A DNA stretch of 64,000 nt from DATBSL01 sp964561785. GTDB lineage: Bacteria > Acidobacteriota > Vicinamibacteria > Fen-336. Made by a program: the position numbers and the translations under genes. Where the stretch lies: assembly GCA_964561785.1 (NCBI GenBank), contig CAZLRF010000001.1:99902-163901 (forward strand). The letters run 5' to 3'. Shown piece by piece: positions 32,377 to 44,255 of this stretch. How positions within the stretch are numbered: the stretch's first letter is position 1; each line of letters opens with the position of its first letter. The notes under the pieces are model-generated. The model had not been told where the DNA came from. It ran no database searches and was given only the letters and a program-made list of their open reading frames with translations.

Positions 32377-33639
32377 TCAGCCGACGTAGGGTATCGTCTG
32401 CGGGCCCTCGGGGAGAACCGCCACCGGCGCGTCGCCGCCGAGCCTCTCGAGCTCGCGCCCCACCGCCTCCCCGACGTCCGCGACCGGCTCGAGGAACGCG
32501 CGGCGCACGTCCTCGTCCGGAAGCTCGGACCGCAGCGCGACCCGGGCCCGGAGGCGGATGAGGGCGAGCAGCTGCGCCTCCCACTGGTCGTAGAGGGAGA
32601 AGCCGGGCGCCTCGATCGTGTCGAGCACCGCGCGCGGGGTGGGGTGGTCGAACAGCAGCTTCTTGAAGTTCCCGTGGTCGGGGAAGCCGTCCTCGCACCG
32701 CGAGGCGGCCACGATGAGCCCGCCCTCCTCCACGATCTGCGCCGCCGCCGACATCCCTTTCACCGTCTGGTACAGGTTCTGGTCGAGCGGGTAGCCGCTG
32801 TTGGTCGTGACCACCACCGGGAACCGCCGCGGGCACGCGACCATCGCCGTCTCCTTCGAGAAGGCGCACGCCCGCTCGTGGGCGAGGAGCGGGTCCCCGC
32901 AGAAGAAGCGGGTGATCTCCCGCCGGCGGTTGAGCGTCACGTTGACGCAGAAGTCGACCGGGAGGAGCGCCCCGTTGTGGCGGACGATCGCCTGGGTCGG
33001 GTTGCCCTCGAGGAGCCCCCAGGTCGAGCGCGGGTCCCCGATCGTCCTCGCGTCGTGGTAGCGCATGATCGACGCGATGTCGGCGACGGCGGGAAAGGTC
33101 CCCTTGTAGCCGCCGGAGAAGCCGGCCATGAAGTGCGGCTCCACGAAGCCGAGCACGATCCTGCGGTCCGCCTCCACGTACTCCCGGTTGAAGAAGACCG
33201 TCTCCCCGTCCGCGGACCTCCCCGCGGGGAGCATCGTCGCGGGATCGTGCGCGCTGTGGTTCACGACCCGGTAGCGCGCGAGCACCTCGGGGCCGACCAT
33301 CGAGCGAAGCTCCGCCGGCGTGTTCGCGCGGTGCGAGCCCGTGCCGTTCACGATCGTGACCCGATCCGGGGAGACGTGGTCGAGCTCGGCGAACAGCCAC
33401 GGCAGGAGCCGGTCCGAGGGCAGCGGGCGGGTGAGGTCGGGGATCACGACCGCCAGACGCTCCCCCGCCCGGACCGCCTCCCGCAGCGGCGGGGCGCCGA
33501 TCGGGCGGCGCACCGCCTCGCGGAACGCCGCCGCCTCGTCGGGGAGGCCGGGCAGGAAGCGCGGCTCGAGCACCCTCACGCTTCGGCCCGGGACGTCGAC
33601 CTCGAGGCCGTCGCGGCCGTACTGCAGGCGGACTCGCAC
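32377..33639 (-). CDS. larA: LarA-like nickel-pincer lactate racemase family protein
   Basis: 420 residues. The LarA family motifs are present: VIPDLTRPLPSD, NGTGSHRANTPAEL with a conserved His, VVNHSAHDP with the second His, and FSGGYKGTFP, where the Lys carries the nickel-pincer cofactor in LarA. It would interconvert D- and L-lactate or a similar 2-hydroxy acid. The cofactor needs LarB, LarC and LarE, none of which is in this window, so the exact substrate is uncertain. The GTG start is 71 bp from the divergent purL. Confidence 0.83.
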   Translation of the reverse strand: MRVRLQYGRDGLEVDVPGRSVRVLEPRFLPGLPDEAAAFREAVRRPIGAPPLREAVRAGERLAVVIPDLTRPLPSDRLLPWLFAELDHVSPDRVTIVNGTGSHRANTPAELRSMVGPEVLARYRVVNHSAHDPATMLPAGRSADGETVFFNREYVEADRRIVLGFVEPHFMAGFSGGYKGTFPAVADIASIMRYHDARTIGDPRSTWGLLEGNPTQAIVRHNGALLPVDFCVNVTLNRRREITRFFCGDPLLAHERACAFSKETAMVACPRRFPVVVTTNSGYPLDQNLYQTVKGMSAAAQIVEEGGLIVAASRCEDGFPDHGNFKKLLFDHPTPRAVLDTIEAPGFSLYDQWEAQLLALIRLRARVALRSELPDEDVRRAFLEPVADVGEAVGRELERLGGDAPVAVLPEGPQTIPYVG

Positions 33640-33693
33640 CGCGCAAAGCTACGCCGCCGCGCCGCCCGGGTCAACGCCGCCGCGCGGGCGCGG

Positions 33694-33699
33694 TACAAT
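33694..33699 (+). promoter_or_regulatory. -10-like TACAAT of purL
   Basis: CGGTACAATCCCGCCGCGCC and then the ATG at 33711, 11 bp later. GTCAAC lies 18 bp upstream as a weak -35. The spacing implies a very short leader. Confidence 0.45.
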
Positions 33700-33710
33700 C
33701 CCGCCGCGCC

Positions 33711-37592
<3,882 letters not shown>

Positions 37593-38753
37593 TCAGGAGA
37601 GATCGCCGGCCCACAGCTCGTCGAGGAACTCCCCGAGCGGCAGGATATCGACGTTTCCGACCCGCCGCCGTCGTCGGTCGAGGCTCACGCAGATCGCGCG
37701 CTTCAGCGTGCGCTCCTCGGCCAGCGCGACGAGGGCCCGCAGCTCGCGAGGCGCCACGTTCTCCTTCGCCTTGACCTCGATCGCCGTGTGGTCCCCGAGC
37801 ACGAAGTCGACCTCGTAACCGGACGCCGAGCGCCAGTGGCCGACCGGGGCTCCCCCGGCGTAGTCCCGGTGGCAGACGAGCTCGTGGAGGAGGTACGTCT
37901 CGAAGGCCGAACCGAACTCCGGGGTCCCCGGCCGCACCAGGCGCCCCTGCAGCCAGGAGACGACGCCGACGTCGAAGAAGTAGTACTTCGGCGAGACGAG
38001 TGGCTTGCGGGTCGACGAGCGCGTCCAGGCCGGGACCTCGTGCAGGAGCAGGGTGTCGCGCAGGATGTCGAAGTACTCGTAGACCGTCGTGCGCGGCACC
38101 TGGGCGTCGCTCGCCACGGCGGTGAAGTTCACGACCGTCGCGTTGCACGCCGCCGCGACCCGGAGAAGGCGGCTGAAGGCCGGGACGTTCCTCATCGCCC
38201 CTTCGGCCACGATCTCCTGCTGGAGGTAGGTCCCGGCGTAGGCCTCGAGGTCCGCCCCGGGGTCGTCGGAGAAGTAGATGGACGGGAGGAGTCCCCGGGA
38301 CACCGCGCGGGCGAGGTCGAAATGCGTCCCGAGCTCGCGACGGGTCAGGGGGTGCAGGTGACGCGTCCGGGCTCGGCCTCCCAGGAGGTTGACCCCGCCC
38401 CGCCTGAACTTCCGAGCGCTGGAGCCGGTGAGGAGGAACCGCGTCCCCCGCTCCTCGATCAGGCGGTGGACCTCGTTCAGGATCGACGGCAGGCGCTGCA
38501 CCTCGTCGATCACGACGACCTCGCCGCGACCCGTGACCTCCTCCGCCAGCCGCCCCGGGCGCTGGCTGAGGGCGAGGTAGACCGCCCCGTCCAGGAGATC
38601 GTACACGCGGGCCTTCGGGAGCTGGCGCCTCGCGAGGGTGCTCTTGCCCGTCTGGCGGGGACCGAACAGGAAGTGCGACTTGCGGGCGAGCCACGCCTCG
38701 AGATCGACCGCGCGCTCGACGTGGGGCGTGGGCAACGTCATCTCAGTCGTCAT
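37593..38753 (-). CDS. AAA-type ATPase with DUF4143 domain, second copy
   Basis: 386 residues. P-loop FGPRQTGKST near residues 30-39, Walker B VVVIDEVQRLP, sensor LLTGSSARKFRRGG. The winged-helix part (VPRTTVYEYFDILRDTLL) precedes the DUF4143 nuclease-like fold with FDVGVVSWLQGRL, FETYLLHELVCHRDY and the VDFVLGDHTAIEVKAKE motif, whose D, E and K are the catalytic residues of PD-(D/E)xK-like nucleases. It is of a different subgroup from the one at 5688. The ATG lies inside one arm of an inverted repeat, so it is probably autoregulated. It is followed by a toxin-antitoxin pair on the same strand. Confidence 0.88.
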   Translation of the reverse strand: MTTEMTLPTPHVERAVDLEAWLARKSHFLFGPRQTGKSTLARRQLPKARVYDLLDGAVYLALSQRPGRLAEEVTGRGEVVVIDEVQRLPSILNEVHRLIEERGTRFLLTGSSARKFRRGGVNLLGGRARTRHLHPLTRRELGTHFDLARAVSRGLLPSIYFSDDPGADLEAYAGTYLQQEIVAEGAMRNVPAFSRLLRVAAACNATVVNFTAVASDAQVPRTTVYEYFDILRDTLLLHEVPAWTRSSTRKPLVSPKYYFFDVGVVSWLQGRLVRPGTPEFGSAFETYLLHELVCHRDYAGGAPVGHWRSASGYEVDFVLGDHTAIEVKAKENVAPRELRALVALAEERTLKRAICVSLDRRRRRVGNVDILPLGEFLDELWAGDLS

Positions 38754-38774
38754 TTATCCTGCCATATGACGACT
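38745..38774. promoter_or_regulatory. Inverted repeat overlapping the ATPase start codon
   Basis: AGTCGTCAT (38745-38753) and ATGACGACT (38766-38774) are perfect 9-bp arms with a 12-bp spacer. The ATG on the minus strand is part of the first arm. TTGACG (minus strand, 38784-38779) lies 17 bp from CAGGAT, a possible promoter. Binding here would block both transcription and translation start. Confidence 0.55.
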
Positions 38775-38812
38775 CGGCCGTCAAGGTATCAGGAACGGGC
38801 GCAAGACGGGGA

Positions 38813-39229
38813 TCAGGCCCCGAGGGTCTCGAGGCCGAAAGCGCGCGCGGCGAGGGCCAGGGCGGCGTCGTGCGTCGCCACGACCGGGTCGAGGCCGGTC
38901 TGCTCGCGCCACAGGAGGGCCGTGGCGAGGTGGATGGCATCGAGCGTCCCGAGCGGTGTGGGGAGAGGGTCCCCCGCCCTCGAGAGAACCGGCCGCTGGA
39001 GCAGCACGAGATCGACGGCCTCGAGCCACTCGGCGATCGCGTTTCTCCTGGCGACCGCCTCCTCGAGGGAAAGCGCCCCCTGCAGGCGCAGCCGGTCGAT
39101 CGTCCGGGGGCACTCGACCGCCAGGAGCTCGCTCGAGACGAGCGCGTCCGCGGAGCGGATCTCGGGGAGGAAGCCGGCCTCGCGAAGCACGAAGCGCAGC
39201 AGGGCCGAGGAGTCGAGGTAGAGGGTCAC
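38813..39229 (-). CDS. vapC: PIN-domain toxin (VapC family), fourth unit
   Basis: 138 residues. TLYLDSSALLRFVLREAG has the first aspartate, SSELLAVECPRTIDRLR the glutamate, and LGTLDAIHLATALLWR and VATHDAALALAARAFGLE the remaining acidic residues. It starts with GTG, overlapping the antitoxin stop as GTGA. It is 59 bp upstream of the ATPase ATG on the same strand. Confidence 0.87.
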   Translation of the reverse strand: MTLYLDSSALLRFVLREAGFLPEIRSADALVSSELLAVECPRTIDRLRLQGALSLEEAVARRNAIAEWLEAVDLVLLQRPVLSRAGDPLPTPLGTLDAIHLATALLWREQTGLDPVVATHDAALALAARAFGLETLGA

Positions 39230-39474
39230 CGCTTCTCGCGGTCCTCGAGGAGAAGCGCCGTGCTGTCCGTCGGCCCGGCGGGTGGAGGCGGGAGGGCGAC
39301 CTCGGAGGGCCTGCGCGTGGCCCGGCGGACTCGCAGCGGCTCGCTCGCCTCGTAGGGGACGAGCCTGGCGATGGGTGTGTCGCGGTCGAGAATCGTCAGG
39401 GGTCGTCCTCCCCGGACGCCCCTCAGGTGCTCGCTGAGCCTCGCCTTGAGCTCGGCAATCCCGACGGTCTTCAT
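39226..39474 (-). CDS. Phd-type antitoxin
   Basis: 82 residues. MKTVGIAELKARLSEHLRGV and RPLTILDRDTPIARLVPYEA form the Phd/YefM DNA-binding fold. The C-terminal part is Pro-rich (ALPPPPAGPTDS) and would bind the toxin. The start codon sits at the edge of a row of TGACCT half-sites that it probably binds. Confidence 0.85.
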   Translation of the reverse strand: MKTVGIAELKARLSEHLRGVRGGRPLTILDRDTPIARLVPYEASEPLRVRRATRRPSEVALPPPPAGPTDSTALLLEDREKR

Positions 39475-39508
39475 GACCTATGGTGACCTGGACAGGTCAT
39501 CTCGGTCA
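39474..39508. promoter_or_regulatory. Row of TGACCT half-sites at 10-bp steps
   Basis: TGACCT at 39474-39479 and 39484-39489, then inverted AGGTCA at 39494-39499 and CGGTCA at 39503-39508. The steps are one helical turn, so antitoxin dimers would line up on one face of the DNA. The first copy overlaps the antitoxin start codon. Confidence 0.55.
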
Positions 39509-39528
39509 AGTGAAGCGGGCGACCGGGG

Positions 39529-40899
39529 CTAGCGGCTCTTCTCCACCGCCTCGGTCGTGACCCGGTACTTCGCGAGCATGTTGGCCTTCTCCCAGGGCGG
39601 GAGCGAGGCCCGGTCCTTCAGGTAGCCGAGGAAGCGCCCGGTCACCTCGGCGAAGTGGGGCTCGTGGCCCACGCGGTAGACGTCCGGGATCACGACGCGC
39701 AGGCGGGCCCCCTCGTCCGCGACGGCGAGGCCGGGGCGGTCCTTCGCGAGGAGCGCCACGCGCTTCTCGAGCGCTCTCCTCACGGCCGGCCGCTCGGCGG
39801 GCGCGAGCGGGACGACGTACAGCTCCGGCCGCCAGCTCTGCTCGGCGCCCTGCAGGATCTCGAGCCGGGCCCGGCGGCCCCGCACGACCGCGACGTGGGT
39901 GTCGCCCGCGCCCGGCGGCGCCTCGTAGTTCCACCGGACCTCGACGCGGGCGTGGATCCCGCGGACGGTGAAGCTGGCCTCGCCGTTCGCGAAGTAGTCG
40001 AGCCTTCCGTCCTTCATCCCGGCGGCGAGGGACGGGGCGAGCGTCTTCTCCCCGGTCAGGCGCAGGAGCTGCGCCTCGTCGAGCACGGTCGGCCAGCGGC
40101 GCGCCCGGAGGACCTCGACCTGCGAGCGGTGGTCGATCGCCTGGCCGGGGAAGAGCGTGAAGAAGGTGAGGTCCACGAGGTGGGTGGCCACGTCACCGAG
40201 GGCCTCGCCCTGCTCGGCGGTGTCGAAGAACCAGTACGGACGCAGGTTCACCGCGCCCGCCACCGTCTTCATCAGGTGGTGGACGCTCCGCATCTCGATC
40301 GCCGGCTCCTGCGGCGTCCCGGGCGGGACGGCCCCCGTGACGTCGCGGTCCTGCGCGAGCTCCTTCTGGAGGATGGTCGTGATCTCGGACCGCTCGGTCA
40401 TCACGTCGTAGGCGACGAGGCCCCTCGCGTCCGCGAGTTCGAGCGCCCGCTCGAGCCGGGGGAAGTCCGCGGCCGAGATGATCCAGGGCTTGTCGGCCAG
40501 CACGTCGAGTCCCGCCTCCAGCGACGCGAGGATGCGGTCGATCTTCCCGCGGTTCCGCCCCGAGAGGACGACCACGTTGCCCGGCCTGTCGCGGAGCATG
40601 CGCTCCATGAAGTCGGGCCCGGCGTGGATCTCGAGCCGCCAGTCGGTGGGGCGCTCGGCGCGCCGGTTGAACGCCGACACGCGGCCGAGGTGGCCCAGGA
40701 GGTCGGGGCCGAGGGGGGCGTAGACGTGCACGGTGGGGTCGACGCCCGGGTACGCCTCCTTCTGGATGAGGGCGGCGTGGAAGTGGCCGGGGTCGAGGGT
40801 GATCAGGCGCACGGGCTCTCTCCCGGACGCCATCAGGCCGCCGCCGAGGAGGAGGAGGAGCGCGGCCGGGAGGAGGACGGGGAGCGGGGCGTGGCGCAC
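39529..40899 (-). CDS. Exported Gfo/Idh/MocA-type oxidoreductase with 'putative oxidoreductase C-terminal' domain
   Basis: 456 residues. The GTG at 40899 is 7 bp after GGAGGT and begins a signal peptide (RHAPLPVLLPAALLLLLGGG). The mature part starts with LITLDPGHFHAALIQKEA, the signature of this subgroup, which replaces the usual GxGxxG motif. VLADKPWIISAADFPRLE corresponds to the EKP segment of the family with D in place of E. The C-terminal domain is large. It probably modifies a sugar derivative in the periplasm. It is divergent from a sodium:solute symporter, suggesting a shared substrate. Confidence 0.85.
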   Translation of the reverse strand: MRHAPLPVLLPAALLLLLGGGLMASGREPVRLITLDPGHFHAALIQKEAYPGVDPTVHVYAPLGPDLLGHLGRVSAFNRRAERPTDWRLEIHAGPDFMERMLRDRPGNVVVLSGRNRGKIDRILASLEAGLDVLADKPWIISAADFPRLERALELADARGLVAYDVMTERSEITTILQKELAQDRDVTGAVPPGTPQEPAIEMRSVHHLMKTVAGAVNLRPYWFFDTAEQGEALGDVATHLVDLTFFTLFPGQAIDHRSQVEVLRARRWPTVLDEAQLLRLTGEKTLAPSLAAGMKDGRLDYFANGEASFTVRGIHARVEVRWNYEAPPGAGDTHVAVVRGRRARLEILQGAEQSWRPELYVVPLAPAERPAVRRALEKRVALLAKDRPGLAVADEGARLRVVIPDVYRVGHEPHFAEVTGRFLGYLKDRASLPPWEKANMLAKYRVTTEAVEKSR

Positions 40900-40922
40900 G
40901 AGAGCACCTCCATGGGCGACCC

Positions 40923-40940
40923 GGGAGGGTACACCCTCCC
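40923..40940. promoter_or_regulatory. 18-bp palindrome in the divergent oxidoreductase/symporter region
   Basis: GGGAGGGT-AC-ACCCTCCC, with 8-bp perfect arms. It sits between the two divergent genes, 24 bp from the oxidoreductase start and upstream of a TTGACT element, a natural place for a shared regulator. Confidence 0.5.
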
Positions 40941-40955
40941 CCGCCGTGCGCACCA

Positions 40956-40983
40956 TTGACTTCCGGGGCGGCTCCGATAAGCT
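40956..40983 (+). promoter_or_regulatory. Candidate sigma-70-type promoter of the symporter gene
   Basis: TTGACT (40956-40961) and TAAGCT (40978-40983) with 16 bp between. It is one of few places in the window with a recognisable -35. The gene begins 57 bp downstream. Confidence 0.4.
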
Positions 40984-41040
40984 CGCCCGGACCACGCCCG
41001 CCCGGCGCGCGCCGGGCCATCCCCCGTCCCCGGAGGACCC

Positions 41041-42888
41041 ATGAACCAGGCCGTCGCGAGCATCTGGCACCCGATCGACGTCGCCATCCTGATCCTCTAC
41101 TTCGCGGCGATGATCGGCATCGGCGTCGCCGTCATGAAGAGGGCGTCGAAGGGGCTCGACTCCTACTTCCTCGCCGGCAACCAGCTCCCCTGGTACGTCC
41201 TCGGCGTCTCCAACGCCTCGGCGATGTTCGACATCACGGGGACGATGTGGCTCGTCTACAACATCTTCGTCTACGGGATGAAGGGGATCTGGCTGCCCTG
41301 GCTCTGGCCGACGTTCAACCAGGTCTTCCTGATGGTCTACCTGTCGGTCTGGATCCGCCGCTCGAACGTCCTCACCGGCGGCGAGTGGATCACGAGCCGC
41401 TTCGGAGAGGGCCGCGGCGCCGAGCTGAGCCGCATGATCGTCGTGATCTTCGCGCTCGTGAGCGTCGTCGGCTTCATCGCCTACGACTTCCAGGGCATGG
41501 GCAAGTTCACGGCGTCCTTCCTCCCCTGGGACCTCTCGGCCAACACCTACGGCGTCATCATTATGGCGATCACCGCGGTCTACGTCCTCATGGGCGGGAT
41601 GATCAGCGTGGTCCTCACCGACGTCGCCCAGTTCGTGATCATGGCGATCTGCTCGCTCGCCATCGCGGCCATCGCGATGGCGCAGGTGTCGCCCGAGGCC
41701 CTCGCCGCGGTCGTCCCCGCCGGCTGGAGCAACCCGTTCTTCGGGTGGACGCTCGACCTCGACTGGAAGGCGCCCCTCGAGGTGCTGAACGACAACGTGG
41801 CCGCCGACGGCTACTCGATCTTCGGCCTGTTCTTCATGGCGATGCTCTTCAAGGGCATCCTGGTGTCGATCGCGGGGCCCGCGCCCAACTACGACATGCA
41901 GCGCATCCTCGCCGCCAAGACCCCGCGCGAGTCGGCGCTGATGAGCGCGGTCGTCTCGGCCGCCCTCCTCCCCCGCTGGTGGATGATCGGCGGCATCACC
42001 GTCCTCGCCCTCCACTACAAGGAGAAGGTCTTCCCCGGCATCGGCCAGCCCGGCTTCCAGCCCGACTTCGAGATGATCCTGCCCTGGGTCATCCGGGACC
42101 AGATCCCGGTGGGCCTCCTCGGGGTCCTGCTCGCCGGCCTCCTCGCCGCCTTCATGTCGACGTTCAGCGCGACCCTCAATGCGGGCGGGGCGTACCTGGT
42201 GAACGACCTCTACAAGCGCTACCTCAAGAAGGACGGGACGCCGAAGCACTACGTGGCGGTGAGCTGGGCGGCGCAGATCGTCATCCTGGTGGTCGGGATC
42301 TTCTTCGGCTACCAGGCGGCTTCGATCAACCAGGTCACCCAGTGGATCGTCAACGGCCTCTGGGGCGGCTACACCGCGCCCAACATCCTCAAGTGGCACT
42401 GGCACCGCTTCAACGGATTCGGCTACTTCTGGGGGATGCTCTCGGGCATCGCGGCCGCGCTCGCCCTGCCCAAGCTCTTCCCGGGCCTCCACCCGCTCTG
42501 GGGCTTCCTCCCCATCTTCGCGGTCTCGCTCGCGGCGAGCGTGCTCGGCAGCTTGCTCAGCGAGCCGGAGCCCGACGACGTCCTCGTCCGCTTCTACCGG
42601 CAGGTCCGGCCGTGGGGCTTCTGGGGCCCGGTCCTCGCGAAGGTCAAGGCGGCCGATCCCGCGTTCGAGGAGAACCGCAACATGGGCCGCGACGCGTTCA
42701 ACACGGCAATCGCCATCGTCGCCCAGATGACGCTCGTCACGATCCCGCTCTACATGGTCTTCTGGAACATGAAGGGCCTGTGGATCTCGGCCGCGATCCT
42801 GCTCGTGACCGGCTGGATCCTGAAGAAGAGCTGGTACGAGACGCTCGACGGGGAGCCGCCCGTCCCCGCCGCCGCCCCGCCGCGGTAG
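41041..42888 (+). CDS. Sodium:solute symporter (SSS family)
   Basis: 615 residues with about 14 membrane helices. The first helix (VAILILYFAAMIGIGVAVMK) and the following DSYFLAGNQLPWYVLGVSN match the SSS N-terminus. MAITAVYVLMGGMISVVLTD and FMSTFSATLNAGGAYLVND are the conserved sodium-site helices. It would import a sugar, sugar acid or similar solute with sodium. The divergent neighbour is an exported oxidoreductase. GGAGG precedes the ATG by 5 bp. Confidence 0.93.
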   Translation: MNQAVASIWHPIDVAILILYFAAMIGIGVAVMKRASKGLDSYFLAGNQLPWYVLGVSNASAMFDITGTMWLVYNIFVYGMKGIWLPWLWPTFNQVFLMVYLSVWIRRSNVLTGGEWITSRFGEGRGAELSRMIVVIFALVSVVGFIAYDFQGMGKFTASFLPWDLSANTYGVIIMAITAVYVLMGGMISVVLTDVAQFVIMAICSLAIAAIAMAQVSPEALAAVVPAGWSNPFFGWTLDLDWKAPLEVLNDNVAADGYSIFGLFFMAMLFKGILVSIAGPAPNYDMQRILAAKTPRESALMSAVVSAALLPRWWMIGGITVLALHYKEKVFPGIGQPGFQPDFEMILPWVIRDQIPVGLLGVLLAGLLAAFMSTFSATLNAGGAYLVNDLYKRYLKKDGTPKHYVAVSWAAQIVILVVGIFFGYQAASINQVTQWIVNGLWGGYTAPNILKWHWHRFNGFGYFWGMLSGIAAALALPKLFPGLHPLWGFLPIFAVSLAASVLGSLLSEPEPDDVLVRFYRQVRPWGFWGPVLAKVKAADPAFEENRNMGRDAFNTAIAIVAQMTLVTIPLYMVFWNMKGLWISAAILLVTGWILKKSWYETLDGEPPVPAAAPPR

Positions 42889-42916
42889 AGAGGGCCCTTC
42901 GATCGGAGGCGTCGCC

Positions 42917-43858
42917 GTGCGTCTTTCTCGCTTTGCCTGGCTCGTTGTCGGCTGGAACGTCGCCGTCATCCTGTGGGGCGCCTTCGTCCGGGCCACGGGC
43001 TCGGGTGCGGGGTGCGGGGCCCACTGGCCCCTGTGCAACGGCGAGGTGGTCCCCCGGGCCCCCGCCCTCGAGACCATGGTGGAGTTCACCCACCGCGCCA
43101 CCAGCGGGATCGCCCTCCTGCTGGTGTTCTTCCTCGCCGCCCGGGTCTTCCGCGAGCGGGCGAAAGGACACCCGGCGCGCCCGGCGGCCGCCGCGTCGCT
43201 CGCCTTCATCCTCGTGGAGGCGGCGGTCGGGGCCGGCCTCGTCCTCTTCGGCCTCGTCGCCGACAACGACACGGTGGCCCGCGCCCTGTTCATGGCCGGG
43301 CACCTCGCCAACACGTTCGTCCTGCTCGCGTGCCTCACCCTCACCGCCCACTGGTGCGGGAGCGACGAGCCCCTGCGCCCCGCCTCGGTGGCGCGTTTCG
43401 GCTGGGCGACGGCGCTCGGGGCGATCGCGCTCCTCCTCGTCGGCAAGAGCGGCGCGATCGCCGCCCTCGGCGACACCCTCTACCCGGCGCAGTCGCTCCT
43501 CGGCGGCCTCGCCCAGGACCTCTCGCCGACCGCCCACGCCCTCGTCCGCCTGCGGATCGCGCACCCCGTCCTGGCCCTCGCCGGGAGCCTCGTCGTCGCC
43601 CTCGCCGCCGGCCGCGTCCTCCAGGCGACGGAGGACCCGCGCGCCCGCCGCGCGGCCTGGGCCGTCCCCGCCCTCGCCCTCGTGCAGCTCGCCGTCGGCC
43701 TCGTCAACGTGGCGCTCCTCGCGCCGGTGTGGATGCAGATCGTGCACCTCCTCCTCGCCGACCTGCTGTGGATCGCGTTCGTGCTGATGGCGGTCCGGGC
43801 GATGTCCCTGCCGGGGCCCGCGCCCGCGACGGAGCCGGCGGTCGCGGCGGCGGCGTAG
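42917..43858 (+). CDS. ctaA: COX15/CtaA heme A synthase
   Basis: 313 residues, 8 membrane helices. It oxidises the C8 methyl of heme O to a formyl group for cytochrome oxidase. Conserved histidines are visible in VEFTHRATSG, AGHLANTFVL, RIAHPVLAL and IVHLLLADLLW, and the periplasmic Cys pair of the first loop as GCGAHWPLCNG. It starts with GTG and is followed directly, with no gap, by a small membrane-protein gene. No oxidase subunits are in the window. Confidence 0.9.
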   Translation: MRLSRFAWLVVGWNVAVILWGAFVRATGSGAGCGAHWPLCNGEVVPRAPALETMVEFTHRATSGIALLLVFFLAARVFRERAKGHPARPAAAASLAFILVEAAVGAGLVLFGLVADNDTVARALFMAGHLANTFVLLACLTLTAHWCGSDEPLRPASVARFGWATALGAIALLLVGKSGAIAALGDTLYPAQSLLGGLAQDLSPTAHALVRLRIAHPVLALAGSLVVALAAGRVLQATEDPRARRAAWAVPALALVQLAVGLVNVALLAPVWMQIVHLLLADLLWIAFVLMAVRAMSLPGPAPATEPAVAAAA

Positions 43859-44254
43859 ATGACGGCACGAATCCTGCGCGGCGCCCTGCGGACCTGGCTC
43901 CTGCTGCTCGTCGGCATGTTCGCGGCGGGGGCGCTGCGCGTCGTCCTCGTCGCCCCCCGCCTGCCGCCGCTCGGCACCGAGGTCGTGGGGGCGCTGCTCG
44001 GCGCGGCCGTCATCCTGGGCCTGACGCGCCCGTTCGTCCGCTCCCTCGACCGGCCGTCGGTCGGCACGCTCACCGCCCTCGCCGCCCTGTGGCTCGCCCT
44101 CACCGTGGCCTTCGAGTTCGGCTTCTTCCACTACGTGGGCGGGCACAGCTGGGCGTCGCTCCTCGAGCAGTACGACGTCTCGAAGGGCCACCTGTGGCCC
44201 TTCGTGCTCGCGACGCTCGCGGCGGCGCCCTTCGCCTGGACGCGACGGCGTTAG
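43859..44254 (+). CDS. Small integral membrane protein of unknown function
   Basis: 131 residues with about four hydrophobic helices (LLLLVGMFAAGALRVVLVAP, VVGALLGAAVILGLTRPF, ALAALWLALTVAFEFGFF, FVLATLAAAPFAW). The ATG follows the ctaA stop codon without a gap, so translation is likely coupled. It may assist heme or oxidase biogenesis (inference from position). The stop is 1 bp from the stop of the convergent ldh gene. Confidence 0.75.
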   Translation: MTARILRGALRTWLLLLVGMFAAGALRVVLVAPRLPPLGTEVVGALLGAAVILGLTRPFVRSLDRPSVGTLTALAALWLALTVAFEFGFFHYVGGHSWASLLEQYDVSKGHLWPFVLATLAAAPFAWTRRR

Positions 44255-44255
44255 C

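Noticed and set aside
39529..43476. Extension of the exported oxidoreductase upstream to 43476 on the minus strand
   Set aside because: The frame is open, but the upstream part is antisense to the symporter and ctaA genes. The signal peptide with a good ribosome binding site starts at 40899.
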